A stretch of DNA of 59,563 bases from an uncultured Eubacteriales bacterium (GCA_949738935.1 CATJCJ010000329.1:1-59563), one strand, 5' to 3'; positions 36,170 through 45,088 are shown, counted from the stretch's first letter. Notes: generated by a model not told the origin, from the sequence alone. Numbers and translations: made by a program.

Positions 36170-37783
36170 ATGATTAGTGCTAACAATGTGACTTTAAGGC
36201 TTGGAAAAAGAGCTTTGTTTGAAGACGTTAACATAAAATTCACTCAAGGCAATTGTTATGGGCTTATTGGCGCTAACGGCGCCGGAAAATCGACTTTTCT
36301 TAAAATTTTGGCCGGTGAGATTGAGCCGACAAAAGGAGAGATTGCTTTATCTGTTGGTGAGAGAATTTCTTTTCTTAAGCAAGACCATTTTCAATATGAT
36401 GAGTATAGTGTTATGGATACTGTCATTATGGGAAACTCTCGTTTATATGAGATTATGAAGCTTAAAGAGGAAATTTACGCCAAAGAAGATTTTACTGAGG
36501 AAGATGGAATCAAAGCCAGTGAGCTTGAGGAGGAGTTTGCCTCTATGAATGGCTGGGACGCTGAGGTTGACGCCGCTACTTTACTTAATGGTTTGGGAAT
36601 TGAGACTGAGCTTCACCTTAAACTTATGAAAGAACTTACAGGACCTGAAAAAGTTAAGGTTCTTCTTGCTCAGGCGCTTTTTGGAAATCCGGATGTTCTG
36701 CTTCTTGACGAGCCTACAAATCATTTGGACTTGGCGGCTGTAAATTGGCTTGAGGAATTTTTGATTAATTTTGAGAACATAATAATTGTTGTGTCTCACG
36801 ACAGGTATTTTTTAAATAAAATTTGCACTCAAATTGCGGATATTGATTATTCCAAAATTCAGCTTTATGCCGGAAATTATGATTTTTGGTATGAGTCCAG
36901 TCAGCTTATTATTAGACAAATGAAAGAATCTAACAGAAAAAAAGAAGAAAAAATTAAAGAACTTCAAGAGTTTATTCAACGATTCAGCGCAAACGCGTCA
37001 AAATCAAAACAGGCGACTTCAAGAAAAAGAGCTCTTGAGAAAATTGAGCTTGATGAGATTAGACCCTCAAGCAGAAAATATCCGTATATTGATTTTAAGC
37101 CGGACAGAGATATTGGAAATGAAGTTTTGACTGTTGAAAATTTGTCGAAATCTATTGATGGTGTTAAAGTTATTGATAATATTTCTTTTATCGTTAATAA
37201 TGGTGATAAAATCGCTTTTGTCGGCTCGGACGAGCTTGCTAAGACTACATTATTTAAAATATTGGTTGGTGAAATTGAGCCTGATTCCGGCAGTTTTAAA
37301 TGGGGTGTCACTACTTCTAATTCTTATTTTCCAAAGGATAATACTTTGGAGTTTGACAATGAGTATAATGTTGTTGACTGGCTTACTCAATATTCGGAGG
37401 AAAAGGATATAACCTATGTCAGAGGATTTCTTGGCAGAATGTTGTTTTCCGGTGATGAGGCGCTTAAAAAGGTTAAGGTTCTTTCGGGCGGGGAAAAAGT
37501 TAGATGTCTTTTATCTAAGCTTATGATTTCCGGCGCTAATGTTCTTATTATGGATGAACCTACAAATCATCTTGATATGGAGGCTATTACGGCTCTTAAT
37601 AACGGAATGATTAAATTTGGCGGAGTTATTTTATTTTCCTCTCAGGACCATCAAATTGTTCAGACAACAGCGAACAGAATTATGGAATTTACTCAAAATG
37701 GTCTTATAGATAAACAGACTACTTATGACGAGTATCTTATAAATGATGAAAACGCTAAAAAACGACAAGTTTATTCTGTATGA
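36170..37783 (+). CDS. ABC-F family ATPase with one degenerate composite site
   Basis: This soluble twin-ATPase of 537 aa resembles the YkpA/YbiT group of ribosome-associated ABC-F proteins. NBD1 has Walker A GANGAGKS (34-41) and Walker B LLLDEPTNH, but its signature reads LTGPE (156-160) instead of LSGGE. NBD2 has the unusual P-loop GSDELAKTT, while its signature LSGGE and LIMDEPTNH are normal. A charged linker with many Lys/Arg separates them. ATG at 36170 follows GGAGG at 5 bases; the frame opens earlier at 36131. The target, probably the ribosome E site, is inferred from the family. Confidence 0.87.
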   Translation: MISANNVTLRLGKRALFEDVNIKFTQGNCYGLIGANGAGKSTFLKILAGEIEPTKGEIALSVGERISFLKQDHFQYDEYSVMDTVIMGNSRLYEIMKLKEEIYAKEDFTEEDGIKASELEEEFASMNGWDAEVDAATLLNGLGIETELHLKLMKELTGPEKVKVLLAQALFGNPDVLLLDEPTNHLDLAAVNWLEEFLINFENIIIVVSHDRYFLNKICTQIADIDYSKIQLYAGNYDFWYESSQLIIRQMKESNRKKEEKIKELQEFIQRFSANASKSKQATSRKRALEKIELDEIRPSSRKYPYIDFKPDRDIGNEVLTVENLSKSIDGVKVIDNISFIVNNGDKIAFVGSDELAKTTLFKILVGEIEPDSGSFKWGVTTSNSYFPKDNTLEFDNEYNVVDWLTQYSEEKDITYVRGFLGRMLFSGDEALKKVKVLSGGEKVRCLLSKLMISGANVLIMDEPTNHLDMEAITALNNGMIKFGGVILFSSQDHQIVQTTANRIMEFTQNGLIDKQTTYDEYLINDENAKKRQVYSV

Positions 37784-37792
37784 TTTTAATAT

Positions 37793-37850
37793 TTAGGATA
37801 ATATTGATAAAATTAGATTTGTTTTATCTAATTTGTCGGTATTTCCTTAA
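37793..37850 (+). repeat. 58-bp palindrome, family 2 copy downstream of the ABC-F gene
   Basis: Arms TTAGGATAATATTGATAAA and TTTGTCGGTATTTCCTTAA flank an inner perfect stem ATTAGAT/ATCTAAT with the loop TTGTTTT. It starts 10 bases after the ABC-F stop, so it could also act as its terminator. The remaining bases up to 38094 hold no gene; they include TATAAT at about 37903 and AT-rich sequence. Confidence 0.65.
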
Positions 37851-38094
37851 AAAATTTTAATATTGATTTAAATTTACTCTTTATTTTTGGTAGATTTGTG
37901 GTATAATAATTTTATCAATAATATTTTATTTGTATAATGATATAAATTATTAATGTTTTTTTATATAAAATATTTTTAGCGTGAATTTTTTAAATTCGCT
38001 GCTTTTATCAATATATTTTGTGGTTTGAGGCACATAAACAAATAAGAGTTATTGTTTAATATATTTTTTGTAAAATATTGGAAGGAGTGTTTTT

Positions 38095-39132
38095 ATGGAA
38101 AGACAAAAAATACTTATTGTTGATGACAGTGAATTTAATCGAAAATTGCTGGTGGGCGTTTTACAGGATGAATATGATACTATTGAGGCGGCAAATGGAC
38201 GAGAGGCTTTGGAAATTATAAATAAAAATACAGCTATGATTTCTCTTGTTCTCCTTGATATATTGATGCCGGAAATGACAGGACTTGAACTTTTGAAAAC
38301 TCTTAATGATACCGGGATATCTTCTTTAATACCTGTAATTCTTATTACCGCGGCTGATTCTGAGGAGGAATATGGTCTTAATCTTGGAGCTGTTGATTTT
38401 ATCACAAAACCTTTTGACCCCAATATAGTAAGAACTCGCGTTGAAAATCATATGAAAATTAAAAGTACGAAAGATATGCTTGAGGAACTTGTTTCTTTTA
38501 ATATGGACAGGAGTGAATATGTTTGGGAAGCAACTATTGAAATGCTCGCTAATGTTATTGAGTTTAGAAGCTTTGAGAATTTTAAAAATTATGATAAAAT
38601 TAAAAAAATTACAAATATTCTTATTAATAAGCTTTTGGAAATGAATGTATACTCTGACGAAATTAACGATATTGGTGTTAATTTTATTTTGACGGCAGCT
38701 CCTCTTTGCGATATTGGCAAAATTTTTATTCCTGAGTATATTTTGTTTAAAAACGGTGAATTGACCCCAAGTGAGTTTGAGATTGTAAAAAAACATACAA
38801 TAAATGGCAAGAAACTTATTACTAATTGTCTTAGGGCTGTTTCTGAAAAATATGTTAAGTGTTGTGAGGATGTGTGTCTTAATCATCATGAACGTTGGGA
38901 CGGAACAGGATATCCTAACGGATTATCGGGAAATGAGATTCCTGTTGCTGCCAGAATAGTTGCTCTTACGGATGTATTTGACGCTCTTGTTACAGGTAGA
39001 CCTTATAGAAAGGCTTTCAGAAAAGCGGAAGCGGTTAAGATTATTGGGGAAAGCTCTGGTAAGGATTTTGACCCGTCTATTGTTAGTGCTTTTATTCATG
39101 TCGCTGATGAAATTTGTAAGGTGTATCAATAA
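38095..39132 (+). CDS. Response regulator with HD-GYP domain lacking catalytic His
   Basis: This 345-aa paralogue of the genes at 28808 and 29948 has a normal receiver (Asp10/11, phospho-Asp55, TKPF). In the HD-GYP domain the HD dyad is CD (Cys205-Asp206 in CDIGK) and the first conserved His is missing (ENFKNYDK). The later motifs KKHTING, NHHERWDGTGYP and LTDVFDAL remain. Losing the HD His should abolish or alter metal binding. It has a strong GGAAGGAG ribosome site. It is separated from its paralogues by mntP, parEC and the ABC-F gene. Confidence 0.87.
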   Translation: MERQKILIVDDSEFNRKLLVGVLQDEYDTIEAANGREALEIINKNTAMISLVLLDILMPEMTGLELLKTLNDTGISSLIPVILITAADSEEEYGLNLGAVDFITKPFDPNIVRTRVENHMKIKSTKDMLEELVSFNMDRSEYVWEATIEMLANVIEFRSFENFKNYDKIKKITNILINKLLEMNVYSDEINDIGVNFILTAAPLCDIGKIFIPEYILFKNGELTPSEFEIVKKHTINGKKLITNCLRAVSEKYVKCCEDVCLNHHERWDGTGYPNGLSGNEIPVAARIVALTDVFDALVTGRPYRKAFRKAEAVKIIGESSGKDFDPSIVSAFIHVADEICKVYQ

Positions 39133-39286
39133 TAATTTTATACATAAAATAAATATTGGGAAATTGAAATTTGATTGTACTATTTCAAAATTTTTTTCAA
39201 ACGGATTTTGGATATATTAAATTTTTAATTTTTTATATTAAAATGGTTTGATAGTTTTTTAGGAAAATTAAATGGAGGTTTATTTT

Positions 39287-39514
39287 ATGAAAAAGAAAAT
39301 AAGTATTGATGGTATGTCGTGTTCTCATTGTGTATCTCATGTTGAAAACGCTTTAAAGCAATTAGAGGGGGTTTCTAAAGTTTCAGTAAGTCTTGATGAG
39401 AAATGCGCTGTTGTTAAAATGAAAGATGAGATTCCTGATAATATATTAACAGATGCTGTTAAAGATGCTGGATATGAAGTTGTTGGTATTGAGATTAAAA
39501 AATCTTTGTTCTGA
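39287..39514 (+). CDS. Heavy-metal-associated domain protein, CopZ-like
   Basis: This is a 75-aa ferredoxin-like HMA domain with the metal-binding motif GMSCSHC (Cys12 and Cys15). It is likely a copper chaperone handing Cu(I) to a P-type ATPase, which is not in the window. GGAGGT precedes ATG at 39287. It is a monocistronic unit ending in a strong hairpin. Confidence 0.88.
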   Translation: MKKKISIDGMSCSHCVSHVENALKQLEGVSKVSVSLDEKCAVVKMKDEIPDNILTDAVKDAGYEVVGIEIKKSLF

Positions 39515-39520
39515 TTTTAT

Positions 39521-39570
39521 AAAAACTGATTAACGCAAAACATATGTTTTGCGTTAATCAGTTTTTAATT
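39521..39570. terminator. Perfect 46-bp palindromic terminator
   Basis: The sequence 39521-39543 is exactly complementary to 39544-39566, with ACATATGT at the centre. The right arm ends in five T's. It follows the CopZ-like gene by a few bases. Confidence 0.85.
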
Positions 39571-39626
39571 TAGAGTGTATCTGAAAAGTTTTTGTGTATT
39601 TTTAATGTTTTTTTTATTATTAATTA

Positions 39627-39655
39627 TTGTTTTGTTATGTATTATATGGTATAAT
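39627..39655 (+). promoter_or_regulatory. Promoter with extended -10 for ppdK
   Basis: TTGTTT (39627) is followed after 17 bases by TGGTATAAT, with the -10 at 39650-39655. The leader is about 180 bases. A family-1-like half end (GAGTGTATCTGAAAAG) lies at about 39573. Nothing else was seen in the gap 39571-39838. Confidence 0.65.
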
Positions 39656-39838
39656 ATGTATAATAAATGTTTATTGTCAAAATATGGTCAGTTAATTTCA
39701 ATTTGTTTTACTTTATAAGGATTATCAGTTAACTAATATTTTTGACGTTTATATGTTGTAACTGAAAAACGTATTAATTTATTATTTAATTGTAATTCTT
39801 TAAAAATATAAAATAATTTTATTTGGAGGTTTTTGATT

Positions 39839-42490
39839 ATGGATAAAAAATTTGTTTATATGTTTTCCGAGGGCGATGGCTCTATGCGTGATATCCTTGG
39901 CGGAAAAGGCGCTAATCTCGCTGAAATGACAAAAATTGGCCTTCCTGTTCCTCAGGGATTTATTGTTTCAAGTGAGGCTTGCTCAGAATACAATAATTCC
40001 GGAAAAGTGCTGCCGGATAACATAAAGAAACAAATTGAGACGGCTCTTGAAGAATTGCAGAAAATTTCCGGTAAAGTTCTTGGTGATGTGGAAAATCCTC
40101 TTTTGGTTTCGGTTCGTTCGGGAGCTAGAGTTTCCATGCCGGGTATGATGGATACTGTATTGAATTTGGGTCTTAATGACGATACTGTTAAGGCTTTGGC
40201 GGAAGCTACAAATAATGAGAGATTTGCCTATGATTCATACAGAAGATTTATTATGATGTTTTCAGATGTTGTAATTGGAGTTTCAAAGAAAAAGTTTGAG
40301 GAGTGTCTTGATGAGTATAAAGAGAATAAGGGTGTGAAAGATGATACTCAGCTTGACGCGGAGGACTGGAAGAAAATTTCGGAGATATTTAAAGATATTT
40401 ATAAAAAAGACCAAGGAAAAGATTTTCCTTCCGATGTTAGAGAACAGCTTTTTGAGGCTGTTTGCGCCGTTTTCCGTTCTTGGGATAATCCAAGAGCTAA
40501 TTATTACAGAAAGGAAAGAGATATTCCTTATGAGTGGGGTACCGCTGTAAGTGTTCAAAGTATGGTATTCGGAAATATGGGTGAGACATCCGGAACAGGC
40601 GTTGTCTTCTCAAGAAATCCAGCAAACGGCGAAAAAGAGATTTATGGTGAGTATATGCTTAACGCTCAAGGTGAGGATGTTGTTGCCGGAGTTAGGACGC
40701 CTAAGCCTTTTAGCGAGCTTAAAAACGATATGCCTGAAATATATAATCAATTTGTTGAAATCGCTGATAAGCTTGAAAAACATTATAAAGATATGCAGGA
40801 TATGGAAATTACCATTGAAAAGGGTAAATTGTATTTTCTTCAGACGAGAAACGCTAAAAGAACAGCTCACGCCGCTTTGAAAATCGCTATAGAGATGGTT
40901 AATGAGAAATTGATTACTAAAGAAGAGGCTCTTTTAAAGGTTGAGGCTTCTCAGCTTGACCAGCTTCTTCATCCTATGTTTGATTCAGCCGCTCTTAAAA
41001 ACGCTGCTGTTATTGGAAACGCTCTTCCGGCTTCTCCGGGCGCCGCTGCGGGTATGGCATGTTTTACCGCTGAAGACGCTAAGAAATTTTCTGAAAAAGG
41101 CGAGAGAGTTGTTTTGGTTCGTCTTGAGACGTCTCCAGAGGATATTGAAGGTATGGCTGTTTCTCAGGGTATCTTAACTGTTAGAGGCGGTATGACTTCT
41201 CATGCGGCTGTTGTCGCCAGAGGTATGGGACGCTGTTGTGTTTCCGGCTGTGAGGCTATTAAAATAAATGAGAAAGAAAAATACTTTGAGCTTGGGGGAA
41301 GAACCTTTAAAGAGGGAGATTATATTTCTATTGATGGTTCAACAGGTAATATTTATGGTGAGGATATTAAAACGGTGTCACCAGAAATTTCAGGCGATTT
41401 TGGAGTGTTCATGGGCTGGGCTGATGAAATCAGAAAACTTCAAATCAGGACAAACGCTGATACTCCTAAGGACGCTAAAGTGGCTGTTGATTTTGGTGCC
41501 GAGGGTATCGGTCTTATTCGTACAGAGCATATGTTCTTTGATGAAAATAGAATCCCTAAAATGAGAACTATGATTTTGAGCGATAGTGAGGAAGAAAGAA
41601 TTAAAGCTCTTGATGAGCTTTTGCCTTTCCAAAAAAGTGATTTTGAGGCTATTTATGAGGTTATGGAAGACAGACCTGTTACTATCCGCCTGCTTGACCC
41701 TCCTTTGCACGAGTTTTTGCCTAAAACTGATGAGGAGTTTGAGAATGTGGCTAAACTTTTAAATAAATCAGTTGAGGAACTTAAAATTAAAGCCAATAAC
41801 TTGCACGAGATTAATCCTATGATGGGTCACAGAGGCTGCCGTCTTGCCGTTTCTTATCCAGAAATCGCCAAGATGCAGACAAGAGCTATTATTGAGGCCG
41901 CTATTAATGTTAAGAAAACAAAAGGGTTTGACATTAAAGCTGAAATAATGATTCCCCTTATTTGTGAGATAAAAGAGCTTAAATATGTTAAAAACATTGT
42001 TGTTTCTTTAGCTAATGATATTATTGAGAAATCAGATGTTAAAATTGAGTATTCTGTCGGAACTATGATTGAGATTCCGAGAGCGGCTTTGCTCGCTGAT
42101 GAAATCGCTTCTGAGGCTGAATTTTTCTCATTTGGTACAAATGACCTTACTCAGATGACTTATGGTCTTTCAAGAGATGATGCGGGAAAAATTTTGAATG
42201 ATTATATTGAAAAGCATATTTTTGAAAGCGACCCTACAGCAAGGCTTGATAAAAATGGTGTTGGTATTCTTATTAAAATGGCCGCTGAAAAAGGCAGGTC
42301 GGTTAGACCTAATATTAAGCTTGGTATTTGTGGTGAACATGGCGGAGACCCATCAAGCATCGCCTTTTGTCATGATGTTGGACTTACTTATGTTTCTTGT
42401 TCTCCTTATCGTGTTCCTATTGCCAGACTTGCCGCGGCTCAAGCTCAAATTAATAATCCGAGAGATAAAAACTTATATAAGATTTTTTAA
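39839..42490 (+). CDS. ppdK: Pyruvate, phosphate dikinase
   Basis: It interconverts pyruvate, ATP and Pi with PEP, AMP and PPi; in anaerobes it often works in glycolysis or gluconeogenesis. Length is 883 aa. Domains: N-terminal ATP-grasp (GGKGANLAEM, VSVRSGARVSMPGMMDT), central phosphohistidine swivel (GGMTSHAAVVARGMGR, His455) and C-terminal PEP/pyruvate barrel (FGTNDLTQMTYG, GICGEHGGDP with Cys831). ATG at 39839 follows GGAGG; a TTG at 39833 is in frame. Confidence 0.97.
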   Translation: MDKKFVYMFSEGDGSMRDILGGKGANLAEMTKIGLPVPQGFIVSSEACSEYNNSGKVLPDNIKKQIETALEELQKISGKVLGDVENPLLVSVRSGARVSMPGMMDTVLNLGLNDDTVKALAEATNNERFAYDSYRRFIMMFSDVVIGVSKKKFEECLDEYKENKGVKDDTQLDAEDWKKISEIFKDIYKKDQGKDFPSDVREQLFEAVCAVFRSWDNPRANYYRKERDIPYEWGTAVSVQSMVFGNMGETSGTGVVFSRNPANGEKEIYGEYMLNAQGEDVVAGVRTPKPFSELKNDMPEIYNQFVEIADKLEKHYKDMQDMEITIEKGKLYFLQTRNAKRTAHAALKIAIEMVNEKLITKEEALLKVEASQLDQLLHPMFDSAALKNAAVIGNALPASPGAAAGMACFTAEDAKKFSEKGERVVLVRLETSPEDIEGMAVSQGILTVRGGMTSHAAVVARGMGRCCVSGCEAIKINEKEKYFELGGRTFKEGDYISIDGSTGNIYGEDIKTVSPEISGDFGVFMGWADEIRKLQIRTNADTPKDAKVAVDFGAEGIGLIRTEHMFFDENRIPKMRTMILSDSEEERIKALDELLPFQKSDFEAIYEVMEDRPVTIRLLDPPLHEFLPKTDEEFENVAKLLNKSVEELKIKANNLHEINPMMGHRGCRLAVSYPEIAKMQTRAIIEAAINVKKTKGFDIKAEIMIPLICEIKELKYVKNIVVSLANDIIEKSDVKIEYSVGTMIEIPRAALLADEIASEAEFFSFGTNDLTQMTYGLSRDDAGKILNDYIEKHIFESDPTARLDKNGVGILIKMAAEKGRSVRPNIKLGICGEHGGDPSSIAFCHDVGLTYVSCSPYRVPIARLAAAQAQINNPRDKNLYKIF

Positions 42491-42535
42491 TAAAATGTTG
42501 ATTAATTAAGCGTTATTGAAAACTTATTCTAAATA

Positions 42536-42611
42536 TAAAGGCAATATCGACAAAGTAACCAAAAAATATCAGTTAAAATCTGCTTTATTTAGTTTGTCGA
42601 TATTGTCTTAA
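42536..42611 (+). repeat. 76-bp palindrome, family 2 long copy downstream of ppdK
   Basis: Arms TAAAGGCAATATCGACAAA and TTTGTCGATATTGTCTTAA pair almost perfectly. The inner segment is longer than in the 58-bp copies, though the right part (CTTTATTTAGTTTGTCG) is clearly related. It may serve as the ppdK terminator. Confidence 0.65.
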
Positions 42612-42653
42612 TTTTTATTGAAAAATTAATGGATATGGTGTAAAATGTTCTTA

Positions 42654-42745
42654 TAGCAATTATAGCAATCTCCGACGCCTCGCGAAAATAATTTTTAGCT
42701 TGTCTACTTTTGTTCATTTTTAAATTGAATTGCTGTAATTGAGCT
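42654..42745. repeat. 92-bp inverted-repeat element
   Basis: TAGCAATTATAGCAAT (42654-42669) is an imperfect inverted repeat of ATTGCTGTAATTGAGCT (42729-42745). The interior includes CCGACGCCTCGCG and no reading frame. Fragments with the same ATTGCT core occur at about 49082 and 50464. The rest of the gap to 42942 shows only a near-palindrome ACACTATATATTGTGT at 42892, possibly an operator. Confidence 0.5.
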
Positions 42746-42942
42746 GTTGTTTTATCCTGTGTCATTAATTTTAAAAAGTTTACTGTATTTTTGTCATAGA
42801 AAACTTTTAATTTTTTAATTGATGATATTGATTATTTTTGGGATTTAAAATTTTATTACTGGAGGGGTTATTGGAAATAAATTGATTAATACACTATATA
42901 TTGTGTGTTTTTGATTATTATACACAGAAAAGAGGGCTTAAT

Positions 42943-43935
42943 ATGGAAAATCAAAATTTAAAATTAACCGACGTAATAGATATTAATTATCTTCAGTCTC
43001 TTCAAGATGCTTTTTCTGACGCTACAGGTATGGCTTCTATTTCAATTGACTTAAATGGTAATGTTACAAGACCAAGTAATTTTCATGAGTTTTGTATGGA
43101 TCTTACGAGAAATTGCTCTGAGGGACTTAGAAGATGCCTTGACTGTGATAAGCATGGAGGCGAGGAATCGCAGGCTACGGGACGTCCGGCGGTTTATTCG
43201 TGTCATGCCGGTCTTACTGATTTTGCTGTTCCTATTGTTGTTGATGGACAGCATATTGGGAGTATTATTGGAGGCCAGGTTCTTACTCGTGAGCCTGATG
43301 AGGAATATTTTAAAAGGGTAGCTATTGAGCTTGGAATTAATCCTGATGAATATGTTGAGGCAGTTAAGAAAATTCCTGTTTTGTCGGAAAAGCAGGTAAG
43401 AAGCGCCGCTAATCTTTTATGGCTTATCGCTAACAGAGTTTGTGAACAAGCCAATAGCAATTTCAGACTTGAGGAAAGCAATAAAATTATTGAGGCAAAT
43501 ATTAAATCTATTAAGGAAACTTTAAATAATTTTTATGATGACTCAAAGCTTTTGAATGAGAGTCAAAATGAACTTATTTCTGAAATTGATAAAATTACCA
43601 AGCTTCTTAAGGAAATTAATAATGTTGCTAAGTTGGTTTCTTCTCTCGCTGATGAAACTCAAATGATTAGTTTTAACGCTTCTATTGAGGCTGCCCGCGC
43701 GGGAGAACAAGGTAAGAGCTTTACTATTATTGCCGGAGAAATAAGAAATTTATCTGAACAGTCGAAAGAAACTGTCGCCAATATACAAAATTTTACGGCT
43801 AATATTGGAAGTTCTGTTCATAAAACAAGTTTGTGCAGTAAAAATTGTATAGCTTCTATTGGTAAAGAAATAGATGGTCTTAAAGAGATTGAGACGGGTA
43901 TTGATAAAATTAAGGATTGTCTTATGAAAAAGTAA
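42943..43935 (+). CDS. Soluble chemoreceptor-like protein with PocR sensory domain
   Basis: This 330-aa protein has no membrane segment. The N-terminal half is a PocR-type ligand-binding domain: FHEFCMDLTRNCSEGLRRC, then YSCHAGLTDFAVPIVVDGQ and GSIIGGQVL, with conserved cysteines. The C-terminal half is a short methyl-accepting signalling coiled coil with the hairpin tip related to SFNASIEAARAGEQGKSF and GEIRNLSEQSKE. It likely senses a small metabolite in the cytoplasm and feeds CheA, or acts on another partner. ATG at 42943 follows GAGGG; the frame extends upstream to 42901. Confidence 0.87.
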   Translation: MENQNLKLTDVIDINYLQSLQDAFSDATGMASISIDLNGNVTRPSNFHEFCMDLTRNCSEGLRRCLDCDKHGGEESQATGRPAVYSCHAGLTDFAVPIVVDGQHIGSIIGGQVLTREPDEEYFKRVAIELGINPDEYVEAVKKIPVLSEKQVRSAANLLWLIANRVCEQANSNFRLEESNKIIEANIKSIKETLNNFYDDSKLLNESQNELISEIDKITKLLKEINNVAKLVSSLADETQMISFNASIEAARAGEQGKSFTIIAGEIRNLSEQSKETVANIQNFTANIGSSVHKTSLCSKNCIASIGKEIDGLKEIETGIDKIKDCLMKK

Positions 43936-43957
43936 TTTTTATTATGGGGTATTTTAT

Positions 43958-44218
43958 ATGGGAAATTTAGAGAGAAAAAATTTATGGGTTTTTATTCTTA
44001 TTATGGCGGCCGGACTTGTTGTTGGCGGTTTTATCGGCACGATTTTTGATAATATTCCTTACTGCTCTTGGCTTAATTATGGAAAAACCTTTGGTTTTGA
44101 TAATCCCGTTATTTTGAACCTTGATATAATTGTATTATCTTTTTCGTTTTCTTTGAAGTTTACTATATCGGGTATTATTGGAATGATTATTGCTATTGTT
44201 GTTTATAAAAAATTATAA
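43958..44218 (+). CDS. DUF4321 family membrane protein
   Basis: This 86-aa protein has two predicted membrane helices (about residues 9-29 and 57-82). Its sequence and its position just before maf match the DUF4321 family of Clostridia. Function is unknown. It is 15 bases upstream of maf and likely co-transcribed. Confidence 0.8.
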   Translation: MGNLERKNLWVFILIMAAGLVVGGFIGTIFDNIPYCSWLNYGKTFGFDNPVILNLDIIVLSFSFSLKFTISGIIGMIIAIVVYKKL

Positions 44219-44233
44219 AGGAGTTTTTTTTAA

Positions 44234-44827
44234 ATGTCTAAATTTATTTTAGCTTCATCTTCCCCGAGAAGACGTGATATTTTAAATCAGATTGGTATTG
44301 AATTTGAAGTTATTGAAAGTAATGCGGACGAAGAAATCTTGGATAAACGCAGTCCTGAAGAATATGTGAAAATTTTAGCTGAGAGAAAAGCAAAATCTGT
44401 TTTTGACAGTATTTCTGAAGATGATGTTGTTGTTATTGGAGCTGATACGGTTGTTGTTTATAACAATGATATTATTGGAAAACCTCAAGATAAAAAGGAT
44501 GCTTTTAAAACTTTGAGAATGTTACAGGGGAATAAACATACAGTTTATACAGCTATAAGCGTTTTCTATAAGCAGCCTGATAATGATGTTATTTTTGAGA
44601 CGGATTTTGATAAAACTGATGTGTATTTGTCTTCTTTATGTGATAGTGAAATATTGAGTTACATAGAGTCAGGCGAGCCTATGGACAAGGCTGGGGCTTA
44701 TGCCATTCAAGAAAAAGGCGCTGTGTTTATTGATAAAATTGATGGAGATTTTTATACAGTTGTTGGCTTATCTCCTTCCTTTTTATATAAGATATTTAAC
44801 CGTATTGGGGTTAAGGTTTGTTTTTAG
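44234..44827 (+). CDS. maf: Maf-like nucleoside triphosphate pyrophosphatase
   Basis: This house-cleaning enzyme hydrolyses non-canonical or excess nucleoside triphosphates and is linked to division arrest in Bacillus. Signatures are ASSSPRRRDIL at the N-terminus, GADTVVVY, GKPQD and DKAGAYAIQEKG. Length is 197 aa, normal. AAGGAG precedes the ATG. Confidence 0.94.
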   Translation: MSKFILASSSPRRRDILNQIGIEFEVIESNADEEILDKRSPEEYVKILAERKAKSVFDSISEDDVVVIGADTVVVYNNDIIGKPQDKKDAFKTLRMLQGNKHTVYTAISVFYKQPDNDVIFETDFDKTDVYLSSLCDSEILSYIESGEPMDKAGAYAIQEKGAVFIDKIDGDFYTVVGLSPSFLYKIFNRIGVKVCF

Positions 44828-44930
44828 AGTCTGTCTGAAAATAAAATATTTATATAGTTTAGTGTGTCGATAAAGTCGACAACGCTGTCGTTGAAAACAG
44901 GTTTTCGATGAGTTTAAACAGAAGAACAAG

Positions 44931-44986
44931 GCGCCGTTTTTTCGTACAAGGCTTTAAAAAGCCCTTAAAACGGCGCTTTTCTTTTC
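44931..44986 (+). terminator. Long GC-rich hairpin with T-rich tail
   Basis: GCGCCGTTTT (44931-44940) pairs with AAAACGGCGC (44967-44976), with an inner AAGGCTTT/AAAGCCCTT stem, followed by TTTTCTTTT. It is a likely terminator for maf, or a part of the repeat block. Confidence 0.65.
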
Positions 44987-45088
44987 CTCAAATGAGCAAA
45001 GAGCAAAGCACGTTTTGAGGATTTAAAGTCTGCGATGCTTTTTGAAAATTGAAGTTTTTTCAAAAAATTTAACTTTTTCGGTCACCTG

